This document shows, one piece after another, positions 52,303 to 60,395 of a stretch of 64,000 bases of DNA. The notes under the pieces are model-generated. The model saw nothing but the letters and a program-made list of their open reading frames with translations. It was not told the DNA's origin and ran no database searches. How positions within the stretch are numbered: position 1 is the first letter of the stretch; every line of letters starts with the position of its first letter. The translations under genes were made by a program, and so were the position numbers. The stretch spans positions 578,294 through 642,293 of the forward strand of contig OY282367.1 in the NCBI GenBank assembly GCA_958295755.1, written 5' to 3'. Source of the stretch: an uncultured Acidimicrobiales bacterium. GTDB taxonomy: Bacteria > Actinomycetota > Acidimicrobiia > Acidimicrobiales > Hopanoidiivorantaceae.

Positions 52303-52449
52303 TGCTAAAACTCCATATGCTCGGCGATTGCAAAAAGTTGCATGTGCCATATCTACCTTGATGGTATTGCTTTTATCATTTGTTCAGAGTGACCTTTGCA
52401 TTTATTGTAGCTGGAGAAATTGTTTGTTTACAGCAGGTCAAGAGATTTT

Positions 52450-53292
52450 TCAAAATAAATATGCCAGATGGTGAGCAATGCGTTCGCCAGCTTCTACATC
52501 GCCTTCTATGCTTGCGTTGCCGGCGGCGACAGCAGAATTCATCGCTTCGGCGTTGTCTACTCGCCCAGCGGTGAGGCGCATAAATAGTTCAAAGTCCAAA
52601 GTTATCGTGACGGTAGCTTCGCCTTCGGAGAATTCGTCTACCACTGATGAGCGTGCGCCGTCGCCTATGCGTTCCACGCGAATGGTTGCAGGAGTCTGCC
52701 CGGTCAGGCGTATTTCCACCCGAGAATCGGGCGGTGCGCCACCTAACTTGCCCACCACGAAACCCATAGCTTTGCACACTTCTGAGAGAGCTTCATCCAC
52801 TACTGCCCCTGACAGGTGGCCGGTTTGTCCTATGGCTTGGCGGATGTCTTGTTCGTGCGCCCAAGAGTCGTACAGGCGTATTTGCATGAAACGACCATAG
52901 GTGTCTTGACCTGCGGGTGTCCATGAGGGGGCGTCAAAATCTTCTTGCGACATTTCTCTGAGCACTTTGATTCTGCGGGCTGTGACTTCGTTGAATTCGG
53001 CCAGCACTTCTGGCCCCGACCGACCGCGCCGCTCTTCTATCCACTTCTCATTGGCTTTGGCAATGTCATTTTTTACATGGGCGTATTTTTCGGATTCAGT
53101 GTCTATGTCTATCTCAGGCAAGGAGTCCCCCAAGAGCATTCGCTCGGTGCCTATGATATGGCTCACATTGTCTTTGACCGACCAGCCGGGGCACTGCGTT
53201 GGAGCATCCCAGTCGGCTAAGTCAGCGCAGAGTTGGCTGATGGCTTGCCACTGCGCTTCTAGCAGGTTCGTGATGTGGGTTTTATCTGTCAT
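52450..53292 (-). CDS. Maleylpyruvate isomerase N-terminal-domain protein (mycothiol type)
   Basis: A 280-residue DinB-like metalloprotein of the mycothiol-dependent maleylpyruvate isomerase group. Metal ligands are placed as usual: VSHIIGTE (His45, Glu50) and DSWAHEQDIR (His and neighbours). The C-terminal half is an SCP2-like alpha/beta domain. Members with mycothiol as cofactor fit the mca gene elsewhere in the window. The substrate cannot be told. AAGGAG precedes the ATG with 7-nt spacing. Confidence 0.82.
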   Translation of the reverse strand: MTDKTHITNLLEAQWQAISQLCADLADWDAPTQCPGWSVKDNVSHIIGTERMLLGDSLPEIDIDTESEKYAHVKNDIAKANEKWIEERRGRSGPEVLAEFNEVTARRIKVLREMSQEDFDAPSWTPAGQDTYGRFMQIRLYDSWAHEQDIRQAIGQTGHLSGAVVDEALSEVCKAMGFVVGKLGGAPPDSRVEIRLTGQTPATIRVERIGDGARSSVVDEFSEGEATVTITLDFELFMRLTAGRVDNAEAMNSAVAAGNASIEGDVEAGERIAHHLAYLF

Positions 53293-53330
53293 TTTTAATC
53301 TCCTTTTGCGATTTTACTGAGAAGTTTGCT

Positions 53331-54209
53331 TTACTGGGACATTCGCTTTGCTGTGCTGGCGTGGGCGAATCTGTGCCAAAGTGACGAGCCGATGAGGCAC
53401 AGAAAAAAGATAGCCGTTGAGCACAAGGCCATAGATGCGCTGGCTGCCACACCCCATTGGTAGCTGAAAGTCAACCCTATGAACACAGCAAGCACGCCGA
53501 AAAGCACTGAGAGTAGCATCATTGTGGGAATTCTGCGTGCGAAGACTGAAGCTGTGGCGGGCGGTGCGATGAGAAAGGCAAATACGAGCAAGCTACCCAC
53601 CACCCTAAATGAAGCGACTACTGCCAGAGCAAGTAACACTAGCAGTCCGATTTCTACCAGTCGTGGCCGGAACCCCAAAAGCTCCGCTGCGTCTGCGTTA
53701 TATGAAGCGACCATTAAGGCACGATAGAACAGGACAATTACTATCAGAATTACGCCAGCCACGATGGCTTGCTGAGTGATGTCCCAGCCTGAGATGCCGA
53801 GCACATTGCCGAAGAGAAATCTGTTGATGTCGCCTAGGTATGTGTCGCGGTTGCGGCTTAGTAGTATCACGGCCAGTGCCACACTGCTTACGAAAAGTAG
53901 CCCGATCACGATATCGCTGGGGAGTGGCGAGAAGCGGCGGATTGTCTGCATGCCAACCACGAAAGCACCTGCTGAGATAGCTGCCCCGAGAATTGTGCTG
54001 CCACCCAGCAGGGCTGCTACAGCTACGCCAGGCAAGATGCCGTGGCCGAGAGATTCTGCGAAAAAGCCAAGACCTCTGATTGTGATCCACGAGCCGACCA
54101 GTGAGGTGCATATCACGGTCAAGAGGCTCGCGAAGAGAGCGTCTCTGAGTATGCCGTAGTCGAGGAATGGCTGAATCCACCAGTCCCATTGTCGTGTGAA
54201 GAACCCCAT
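53331..54209 (-). CDS. Zinc/manganese ABC transporter permease
   Basis: A 292-residue ABC-3 type permease with about eight transmembrane segments. Family traits are LVGSWITIRGLGFFAESLGHGILPGVA near the start and SFRVVGSLLVFAFLIAPPATASVFA, which holds the usual coupling region. It lies downstream of the substrate-binding gene on the same strand with 112 bp between, and pairs with the ATPase encoded divergently at 55560. Zinc is more likely than manganese given the His-rich binding protein. Confidence 0.88.
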   Translation of the reverse strand: MGFFTRQWDWWIQPFLDYGILRDALFASLLTVICTSLVGSWITIRGLGFFAESLGHGILPGVAVAALLGGSTILGAAISAGAFVVGMQTIRRFSPLPSDIVIGLLFVSSVALAVILLSRNRDTYLGDINRFLFGNVLGISGWDITQQAIVAGVILIVIVLFYRALMVASYNADAAELLGFRPRLVEIGLLVLLALAVVASFRVVGSLLVFAFLIAPPATASVFARRIPTMMLLSVLFGVLAVFIGLTFSYQWGVAASASMALCSTAIFFLCLIGSSLWHRFAHASTAKRMSQ

Positions 54210-54321
54210 GTGCTTTAGGAATTCAGCCTAGAGGCTGTAGAGAGAGGAAGGGAAGGAGAGCGGTTGGAAGGAGGGAGAAAGCTAGTGCTAGCAGAAGTCG
54301 GGCGGGCGTGCTAAGTAGAAT

Positions 54322-55467
54322 TTACGAAGAGGCTAGAGCGTCGGCTATTCGGTCAGCATTTGTTAGCATCAGGCCGGTATAGGTATCGGCTCCAGTATCT
54401 GGTGCGCCTAGAGATTCGGTGTAGAGAACAACTAGAGGCAGACCGATGCGGTTGGCGAAAGTTTCAATATCGGAATTGACTCCCGACGCGTCTACAAAAA
54501 TAGCGGTTGCTCCTGTGCTGTTAACTTGTTCTTCCAGTTCGATGAGATGACGCAGATCAGCTTCGGCGAGTGTGGAAGTTGAAGGGATGACGCTGCCTAT
54601 GATCTCATATCCATGGCTTTCGGCTAGCCGCTGTAAAGTGTCGTGCTGAGTGACTAGCAGTCGGCGGTCTTCGGGCACAGAGGCGAGAGTAGCAGCTACT
54701 ATGTCTTCGGTTTCGTAGAGCTGGGCGATGTAGTCGTCAGCGCAATCTTCTAGTTCGTCAGTATTAGTTGCGACCTCAGCCAGTTGGGTTTCAAGACTGC
54801 TGACCAGAGAGCGAACGATGTTGAAGTCGAACCAGATGTGCGGGTCGTCTCCGTGGTGGTCGTGCAGGCCGTCTTTGTGGTCATCTTCGCTGCCGTCTTC
54901 GTGGTCGTCTTCGTGGTCGTGCCCCTCTGCTGGTAGGGCTGTGCCCTCTGGGTGGTGGTCGTCATCTTCGTGGTCGTCTTCGTCGTGGATGTCGTCTTCG
55001 TGGTCGTCTTCGGAGTTGATCAAATCAGCAACCACAAGCTTGTTGGAAGCTGAAGCAAGTGTGTCAGACAAAAGCTCTTCAAGCCCCAGTCCGTTTTCTA
55101 CTACCAATTCAGCATTTTCCAGGGCGATGATGTCTCGAACAGACGGGGAATAGTTGTGAGGATCAGAGCCAGAGGGAATGATGTTTTCAACCTCCACTTG
55201 CCCACAGGTGGCTTTCTCTACCACATCAGCCCAGATGTCGGTGGTGGTGACGACTAAGGGCAACTCGGAGGTGGCAATACTGGTGGTGGGAGAAGAGCTA
55301 GTTTCAGAGGTGCCGCAGCTCGTAGCTAGCAACCCGACTAAAAGCATGCAAAAGAGGCAGGTACATCCACCTCTGTGGTTGGGGAGCCACTTGCGGATAT
55401 TTTGAGATTGCTGGTGCTTATGGATCTCGCAAACGTGTTGTGATTTCAGTCTTGGGTTATCTTTCAT
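54322..55467 (-). CDS. znuA: Zinc ABC transporter substrate-binding lipoprotein (ZnuA-like)
   Basis: A 381-residue extracellular lipoprotein of the cluster A-I metal-binding group. The lipobox is LLATSC, after an unusually long basic N region. A His/Asp/Glu-rich loop (HEDDIHDEDDHEDDD..., then HDHEDDHEDG...) of about 65 residues stands between the first two metal-binding segments and is typical of zinc binders. Conserved GSDPHNYSP, DPHIWFD and VTQHDTLQRLAESHG are visible. The ATG at 55467 is chosen since the frame before it (from 55575) runs into the divergent znuC gene. The His-rich loop is itself built from short repeated units. Confidence 0.88.
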   Translation of the reverse strand: MKDNPRLKSQHVCEIHKHQQSQNIRKWLPNHRGGCTCLFCMLLVGLLATSCGTSETSSSPTTSIATSELPLVVTTTDIWADVVEKATCGQVEVENIIPSGSDPHNYSPSVRDIIALENAELVVENGLGLEELLSDTLASASNKLVVADLINSEDDHEDDIHDEDDHEDDDHHPEGTALPAEGHDHEDDHEDGSEDDHKDGLHDHHGDDPHIWFDFNIVRSLVSSLETQLAEVATNTDELEDCADDYIAQLYETEDIVAATLASVPEDRRLLVTQHDTLQRLAESHGYEIIGSVIPSTSTLAEADLRHLIELEEQVNSTGATAIFVDASGVNSDIETFANRIGLPLVVLYTESLGAPDTGADTYTGLMLTNADRIADALASS

Positions 55468-55532
55468 ATTTCTAAATATAGTAGGTTTCAGGTATATAGC
55501 AACTTTAGGGTAGCGATAGCCGAAACTTCCGC

Positions 55533-55569
55533 TGAGACGATCACAGAAATATTGAGACGATGACAGAAA
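55533..55569. repeat. 17-bp direct repeat across the znuC start
   Basis: TGAGACGATCACAGAAA (55533-55549) recurs as TGAGACGATGACAGAAA (55553-55569). The second copy contains the ATG of the ATPase gene, so the start region arose by duplication or serves as a regulator site. Confidence 0.7.
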
Positions 55570-56381
55570 CTTCAACAGAAACTACAACTGAAGCGATACC
55601 CGATCATCTTCAAGCTGGAAGAGACGAGCCGCATGTGCTGGAAGCTTGCCACGATTCCGAGCACGAACAACGTCACGCGGCGGCCGTGCTTGAAGAAGCC
55701 TGTCTCGCTTTCGGCACTTTAGAGGTGCTGCATCAAATAAATATTACTTTTCGCCACGGGGCTTTGACTGCGGTGGTAGGTCCTAACGGGTCGGGCAAGA
55801 CATCGCTCTTGCGAATGCTTGCTGGCTTTTGCGCTCCTTCTGTGGGCACAATCTGCTGGCACGATGTGAAGCGTATTGCTCTAGCTGAACAGGCGGACGA
55901 GCGGGCAGCTTGGATGCCTCTGCGTGTGCGAGATGTGCTGGTGATGGGTCGCTACGGGCACTCTGGGCTGGTAAAGCGTTTTGACAGGCGCGACAAAGAA
56001 ATCGTGGCAGAAGCGGCCGAACGCATGGATATAAGCCGTTTGTTAAATCGGCAGTTGGGGCAGCTTTCGGTTGGGCAGCGTAGGCGGGTTCGCTTGGCAA
56101 TGTGCTTAGCACAAGAAGCCCAAATGCTGCTACTTGACGAGCCAGAGGGAGGCTTAGACATAGCCAGCAATCAGCGGATTTTCGCCGAGATGGAGAAGGA
56201 GAAGCAACGTGGTGCGGCTGTGGTATTTGCCACTCACAAGCTGGAAGAAGCAGCCAAGAGCGACTATGTGGTGTTGCTGAATAAGGGGGTGGTGGCGCAG
56301 GGGCCGGCAACGGAAGTGCTACACCGCAAGCAGCTGTCTAGAGTTTTCGGTAGCGAGATGTTAGAAGAGATGCTGGTTTAG
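55560..56381 (+). CDS. znuC: Metal ABC transporter ATP-binding protein
   Basis: A 273-residue ABC ATPase: Walker A GPNGSGKTS, Q-loop replaced by a short region around ERAAWMPLRVRDV, signature LSVGQRRRVRLAMCLAQ, Walker B MLLLDEPEGGLD and H-loop ATHK. The first 40 residues are an acidic, Thr-rich extension with several His. It lies divergent to znuA with 92 bp between the starts, while the permease is on the znuA side. No ribosome site is visible. Confidence 0.85.
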   Translation: MTETSTETTTEAIPDHLQAGRDEPHVLEACHDSEHEQRHAAAVLEEACLAFGTLEVLHQINITFRHGALTAVVGPNGSGKTSLLRMLAGFCAPSVGTICWHDVKRIALAEQADERAAWMPLRVRDVLVMGRYGHSGLVKRFDRRDKEIVAEAAERMDISRLLNRQLGQLSVGQRRRVRLAMCLAQEAQMLLLDEPEGGLDIASNQRIFAEMEKEKQRGAAVVFATHKLEEAAKSDYVVLLNKGVVAQGPATEVLHRKQLSRVFGSEMLEEMLV

Positions 56382-56554
56382 GAGATTGGATGCTGGAGAT
56401 TTTAGGCAGGTCAAATGATACGGCCCTTACTGCGTTAGAGCCACTGTCTGTGTTAGAGCCACCGCCTATATTCAAAGTGATACTCGTTACTACGGCTAGA
56501 TTGGCTTAAGTTCAAATTCCCAAGCAAATCATAAAAATATAAAGGAGGCACACA

Positions 56555-57484
56555 TTGTCTGATTCAGCCAAAAACCATGGGAAACATTTAGAAGGCAAGA
56601 ATGTCATCGTCACAGGCGCGGGTCGTGGTATTGGTAAGGCGGTGGCTCTGCGATGCGCTGGTGAAGGCGCACGAGTTGTTGTCTGTGATTACGGAGTGGA
56701 ACAAGATGGCAGCGACCCCACTAGCGAAATCGCCGATGCTGTGGTAGCCGAGATTGAAGCTGCAGGCGGCGAGGCTGTGAGCGTAGCTGGTGACATTTCG
56801 CAAATGGCGGTAGCGGAAAATGCTGTCAATACCGCGGTGGAGAGATGGGGTTCCATTGACGGAGCTGTTTGTGTGGCTGGAATCTTGCGTGAGCGGATGC
56901 TTTTCAACATGACCGAGGAAGAGTTTGACGATGTGGTGCGGGTGCACTTGAAGGGGCACTTCACTGTCTTCCGTCAAGCCTCGGCGATTATGCGCAAGCA
57001 AGAAACAGGCGGCTCGCTAGTGGCATTTACCTCTGGTGCCCATACTGGTAGCGTGTCGCAAGCCAACTACGCCGCAGCTAAGTCGGGCATTGTGGGGCTG
57101 ACACGCAGCGCGGCTCTAGGTCTATCGCGCTATGGTGTGCGAGCCAACTCTGTGGCACCGATTGCTCGCACTCGTATGTCGGCAGGCGTTCCGACCGCTT
57201 TGGAAGGTATGGGCGAACCCGAAGATGTGGCCCCGATGGTGATATATCTGCTTTCGGATGCGAGTAAGCATGTAACAGCGCAGATGTTTACAGTCACCGG
57301 CAATAAGATCGCCGTGTGGAATCAGACGGTGGAGCTGCGCGAGATGCACTGCGACACCGACATGTGGGAAGTAGGCGACATCGTGTCTCGCTTTGATGAG
57401 ATCGGCATAGAGGAGCATCCTTTTATGGTTGAAGTAGAGCGTCGCCGTCAAGATGCCATTTCGGGCAACAAACCGAATGTCTGA
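56555..57484 (+). CDS. SDR-family oxidoreductase
   Basis: A 309-residue short-chain dehydrogenase: NAD(P) motif TGAGRGIGKAVAL, Asp in AGDIS, the tetrad with SGAHTGSVSQANYAAAKSG (Tyr-x-x-x-Lys), and APIARTRMS. The C terminus is about 50 residues longer than a minimal SDR, as in the multifunctional-enzyme type 2-like or FabG-like acyl-CoA group of Actinobacteria. The start is TTG after a strong AAAGGAGG. It overlaps the next SDR by 8 bp and begins a probable lipid-degradation operon. Confidence 0.85.
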   Translation: MSDSAKNHGKHLEGKNVIVTGAGRGIGKAVALRCAGEGARVVVCDYGVEQDGSDPTSEIADAVVAEIEAAGGEAVSVAGDISQMAVAENAVNTAVERWGSIDGAVCVAGILRERMLFNMTEEEFDDVVRVHLKGHFTVFRQASAIMRKQETGGSLVAFTSGAHTGSVSQANYAAAKSGIVGLTRSAALGLSRYGVRANSVAPIARTRMSAGVPTALEGMGEPEDVAPMVIYLLSDASKHVTAQMFTVTGNKIAVWNQTVELREMHCDTDMWEVGDIVSRFDEIGIEEHPFMVEVERRRQDAISGNKPNV

Positions 57485-58247
57485 ATATCCGCCTGGGCGC
57501 GACCTGCTGGAGGGGAAGAGGGTCATCATCACGGCTGCTGCTGGGGCGGGCATCGGGTTTGCCGCAGCTAAGCGGTGCGTGGAAGAGGGAGCGCAAGTTG
57601 TCATCAGCGACATCCATCGCCAACGGCTGGGAGAAGCAGGAGAAGAGTTGGCTGCGATGAGCGACGCTAAAGTCACAGCTGTGCTCTGCAATGTCACCAG
57701 CGAAGCAGATGTGCAGAAGCTAATAGATGTGGCCGAGACTGAGATGGGGCGTATAGATGTGATGATCAACAACGCCGGGCTAGGCGGCACGGCCGACCTC
57801 GTGGATATGACCGATGAACAGTGGTTCAAGGTGATAGATGTGACGCTCAACGGCACGATGCGATGCACCCGTGCCGCGTTGCGCCATATGATTCCGAGGC
57901 AGGGCGGGGTCGTCGTCAACAATGCTTCGGTGCTGGGGTGGCGAGCACAAGCCGGGCAGAGTCATTATGCGGCGGCGAAAGCCGGTGTGATGGCACTCAC
58001 TCGTTGTGCTGCGATGGAGGGCGCACCTTCGGGCGTAAGAGTTAACTGCGTGGCACCTAGCTTGGCAATGCATCCGTTTTTGGCGAAGACCACCAGCGAT
58101 GAGCTACTTAAAGAGTTGACCGACAAAGAGGCCTTCGGGCGGGCTGCGGAGGTTTGGGAGGTTGCTAATGTGATGGTGTTCTTGGCTAGTGATCTGTCGT
58201 CATATATGACAGGTGAAGTTGTGTCGGTCTCTAGTCAGCGGGCTTAG
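57477..58247 (+). CDS. SDR-family oxidoreductase, steroid/acyl-CoA type
   Basis: A 256-residue SDR: ITAAAGAGIGFAAAKRC replaces the common TGxxxGIG, INNAGLGG, and SHYAAAKAGVMAL with the catalytic Tyr and Lys. The end GEVVSVSSQRA is like actinobacterial SDRs of the steroid and acyl-CoA clusters (Rv3559c group). It overlaps the preceding SDR gene by 8 bp and is most likely translated with it. The actual substrate is unknown. Confidence 0.83.
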   Translation: MSEYPPGRDLLEGKRVIITAAAGAGIGFAAAKRCVEEGAQVVISDIHRQRLGEAGEELAAMSDAKVTAVLCNVTSEADVQKLIDVAETEMGRIDVMINNAGLGGTADLVDMTDEQWFKVIDVTLNGTMRCTRAALRHMIPRQGGVVVNNASVLGWRAQAGQSHYAAAKAGVMALTRCAAMEGAPSGVRVNCVAPSLAMHPFLAKTTSDELLKELTDKEAFGRAAEVWEVANVMVFLASDLSSYMTGEVVSVSSQRA

Positions 58248-58334
58248 AGGTGGAAGGGTTAGTCACTAGAAACCTTAAAATCACAAATAGCCTTAAATCA
58301 CAAGCAATAAATCACATGCAATAAGGAGAGAGAA

Positions 58335-59174
58335 ATGCCAGAGATGACAAGCTACGCACACGGTGTGCCCTGTTGGGCCGATTTGGCAACCCCCGACACT
58401 GATGCAGCCAAAGCCTTCTACGGAGAACTCTTCGGCTGGGAAAGCTTTGACAGTCTCGCAGGGCACGATGCCGAAGGTAATCCGCTTTACTACACGATGT
58501 TTCACCCTGCTGGGGATGAAAACCACCCTGTGGCTGCGATGATGCAGCTTTCGCCCGATATGGCTCAACAGGGGATGCCTCCAACCTGGTCGACCTATGT
58601 GTCTGTAGATGACATAGAGGTTGCTGTTGAGGCTGCTGGCGAAGCAGGCGGACAAGTGTTGATGGGCCCGATGGATGTCACGCCTGTCGACGAGCCGACG
58701 GTCGGCAGGATGGCATCATTCATGGATCCTGCTGGGGCTTATATTAATGCTTGGGAGCCTCGTGAGCACATCGGTGCTTCTCTCATGTTTGAACCCGGTT
58801 CGCTTTGTTGGTTTGAGCTGAACTTGCCCCATGGAGGTAGCCAGGTGGCAGATGTGGTGCCGTTTTATTCGGCGGTATTTGGCTGGGAAGCTAAAGACGG
58901 CCTAGAACAGATTGAAGATGCAGATGGAATATACACCAACTACACGATGTTCATGGCGGGAGAAGCCATGGCAGGCGGTGGGTTGGTGATTCCCACCGAT
59001 GAAGCACCACCTCACTGGGCTGCATATTTCATGGTGGAAAACTGCGAAGCCACATATGCAAAGGCTTTGGAGATGGGCGCAACTTCAGTTGTGCCTCCTA
59101 CAGACATACCAGACGAACAACGTTTTGCCGTGCTGATAGATACCCAAGGTGCTGTCTTTTGGATTGCTGGATAG
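58335..59174 (+). CDS. Two-domain VOC-family (glyoxalase-fold) protein
   Basis: A 279-residue protein with two consecutive VOC domains, each starting with a W-x-(D/E)L segment (CWADLATPDTDAAKAFYGEL and CWFELNLPHGG), with FYGELFGWE and FYSAVFGWE in parallel places. These domains may bind metal, but the usual His/Glu ligands are not evident, so the function is open. AAGGAGAG lies before the ATG. It lies inside the acyl-CoA gene block. Confidence 0.82.
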   Translation: MPEMTSYAHGVPCWADLATPDTDAAKAFYGELFGWESFDSLAGHDAEGNPLYYTMFHPAGDENHPVAAMMQLSPDMAQQGMPPTWSTYVSVDDIEVAVEAAGEAGGQVLMGPMDVTPVDEPTVGRMASFMDPAGAYINAWEPREHIGASLMFEPGSLCWFELNLPHGGSQVADVVPFYSAVFGWEAKDGLEQIEDADGIYTNYTMFMAGEAMAGGGLVIPTDEAPPHWAAYFMVENCEATYAKALEMGATSVVPPTDIPDEQRFAVLIDTQGAVFWIAG

Positions 59175-59225
59175 AACAAGTCCGACAAACATCTCTGTGC
59201 TAGCAGATAAGCACCTATAAGCAGC

Positions 59226-59253
59226 ATGGGACCACTTGAATGGGACCACTTGA
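59226..59253. repeat. 14-bp tandem duplication at a start codon
   Basis: ATGGGACCACTTGA is present twice in a row. The second copy is the start of the CoA-transferase gene; the first copy has its own ATG in another frame and would be a dead start. Confidence 0.85.
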
Positions 59254-60343
59254 CGGAATTCGCATCATTGAGTTAGCTGGGATCGGTCCGACGCCGTTTG
59301 CGGGCATGATGTTTTCAGATATGGGGGCGGAGGTGATCCGTGTGGATCGGCCAGGAGGTTCCGGCAATCCTGTGGCTTCGGTGGATGGGCCGATGGAGCG
59401 TGGAAAGAAGTCTGTAGTAGCTGATCTCAAGCAGCCCGAAGGGGTTGAAGTAGTGCTGAGTTTGGCAGCAAGTGCCGATGTGGTATTTGAAGGCTTTCGA
59501 GCTGGAGTGGCTGAGAGGCTAGGTGTGGGGCCAGATGAATGTCTAGCGCGCAACCCGAAGCTGGTTTACGGTCGGATGACCGGCTGGGGTCAAGACGGGC
59601 CATTAGCGAATCGGGCTGGTCACGATATCAACTACATCTCTTTGGCGGGGCCTCTAGCTCACATTGGCCGGGCAGGTCAACCACCTAGCGTGCCTTTGAA
59701 CCTTATCGGCGACTTTGGCGGAGGGTCGGCTTTCTTGGTGCTCGGCGTATGCGCCGCTTTGCTACATGTGGCAAGAGGAGGCGAAGGGCAGGTAGTGGAT
59801 GCCGCGATGGTGGACGGGGCGGCGTATCTGCTGTCACCTCTCTACAGCGCGCACGCATCAGGATTTTGGACTGATAATAGAGGCGAGAACTTTTTGGATT
59901 CAGGCGCACATTTCTACGAGGTCTATGCCACAGCAGATGACCGTTGGATGGCTGTCGGAGCTATTGAGCCACCGTTTTATGCGGCATTTTTGGAGGGTTT
60001 GGGCTTGGCAGGCAAGGAGTTGCCTCACCAGATGGACAGATCAGCTTGGCCCACCATGAAAGAAAAGGTAGCTAGGATTTTTTGTTCCCAAACGCAAGAG
60101 CACTGGGTGGAAGTGTTTGGTGAGACCGATGCTTGTGTTACGCCTGTGCTTACGATGGGTGAGGCACCTAGCCATCCTCAGGCACAGCAACGCAATTCGT
60201 TCTTTGAAGCCTTCGGACATCCCCAACCCAGCCCTGCGCCTCGTTGGAGCAAGACAGTCGCCAAACCTGCTAGCAGTTCTCCTGAGATTGGACGAGACAC
60301 TGAAGCTGTGTTGGCTGATCTGAAAATTAGCTCTGAAAATTAG
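59240..60343 (+). CDS. CaiB/BaiF CoA-transferase family (AMACR-like)
   Basis: A 367-residue family III CoA transferase or alpha-methylacyl-CoA racemase. Diagnostic blocks are PLDGIRIIELAGIGPTPFAG, MGAEVIRVDRPGG, NPKLVYGRMTGWGQDGP, RAGHDINYISLAG (catalytic His for racemases), LGVCAALLHVARGGEGQVVDAAMVDG. The overall pattern is nearest AMACR, which epimerises 2-methyl-branched acyl-CoA so that beta-oxidation can go on. The adjacent acyl-CoA dehydrogenase and SDRs suit this. The start codon lies in a 14-bp duplication. Confidence 0.88.
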   Translation: MGPLDGIRIIELAGIGPTPFAGMMFSDMGAEVIRVDRPGGSGNPVASVDGPMERGKKSVVADLKQPEGVEVVLSLAASADVVFEGFRAGVAERLGVGPDECLARNPKLVYGRMTGWGQDGPLANRAGHDINYISLAGPLAHIGRAGQPPSVPLNLIGDFGGGSAFLVLGVCAALLHVARGGEGQVVDAAMVDGAAYLLSPLYSAHASGFWTDNRGENFLDSGAHFYEVYATADDRWMAVGAIEPPFYAAFLEGLGLAGKELPHQMDRSAWPTMKEKVARIFCSQTQEHWVEVFGETDACVTPVLTMGEAPSHPQAQQRNSFFEAFGHPQPSPAPRWSKTVAKPASSSPEIGRDTEAVLADLKISSEN

Positions 60344-60395
60344 CTAGGGAGCAAAACTAGGAAAGCAACAAAAACAACTAGAAAGTGAGACAACG

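Noticed and set aside
51862-52350. A complete short lipoprotein ending at TGA
   Set aside because: The frame stops in the middle of a thioredoxin active site and the rest of the domain follows in the same frame, so the short version is unlikely to be the whole product.
55468-55575. N-terminal extension of ZnuA from 55575
   Set aside because: It would overlap the divergent ATPase gene and places 36 residues before an already long signal region.
59226-59239. Start of the CoA-transferase at the first ATG
   Set aside because: It is out of frame with the conserved sequence; the second copy is the correct start.
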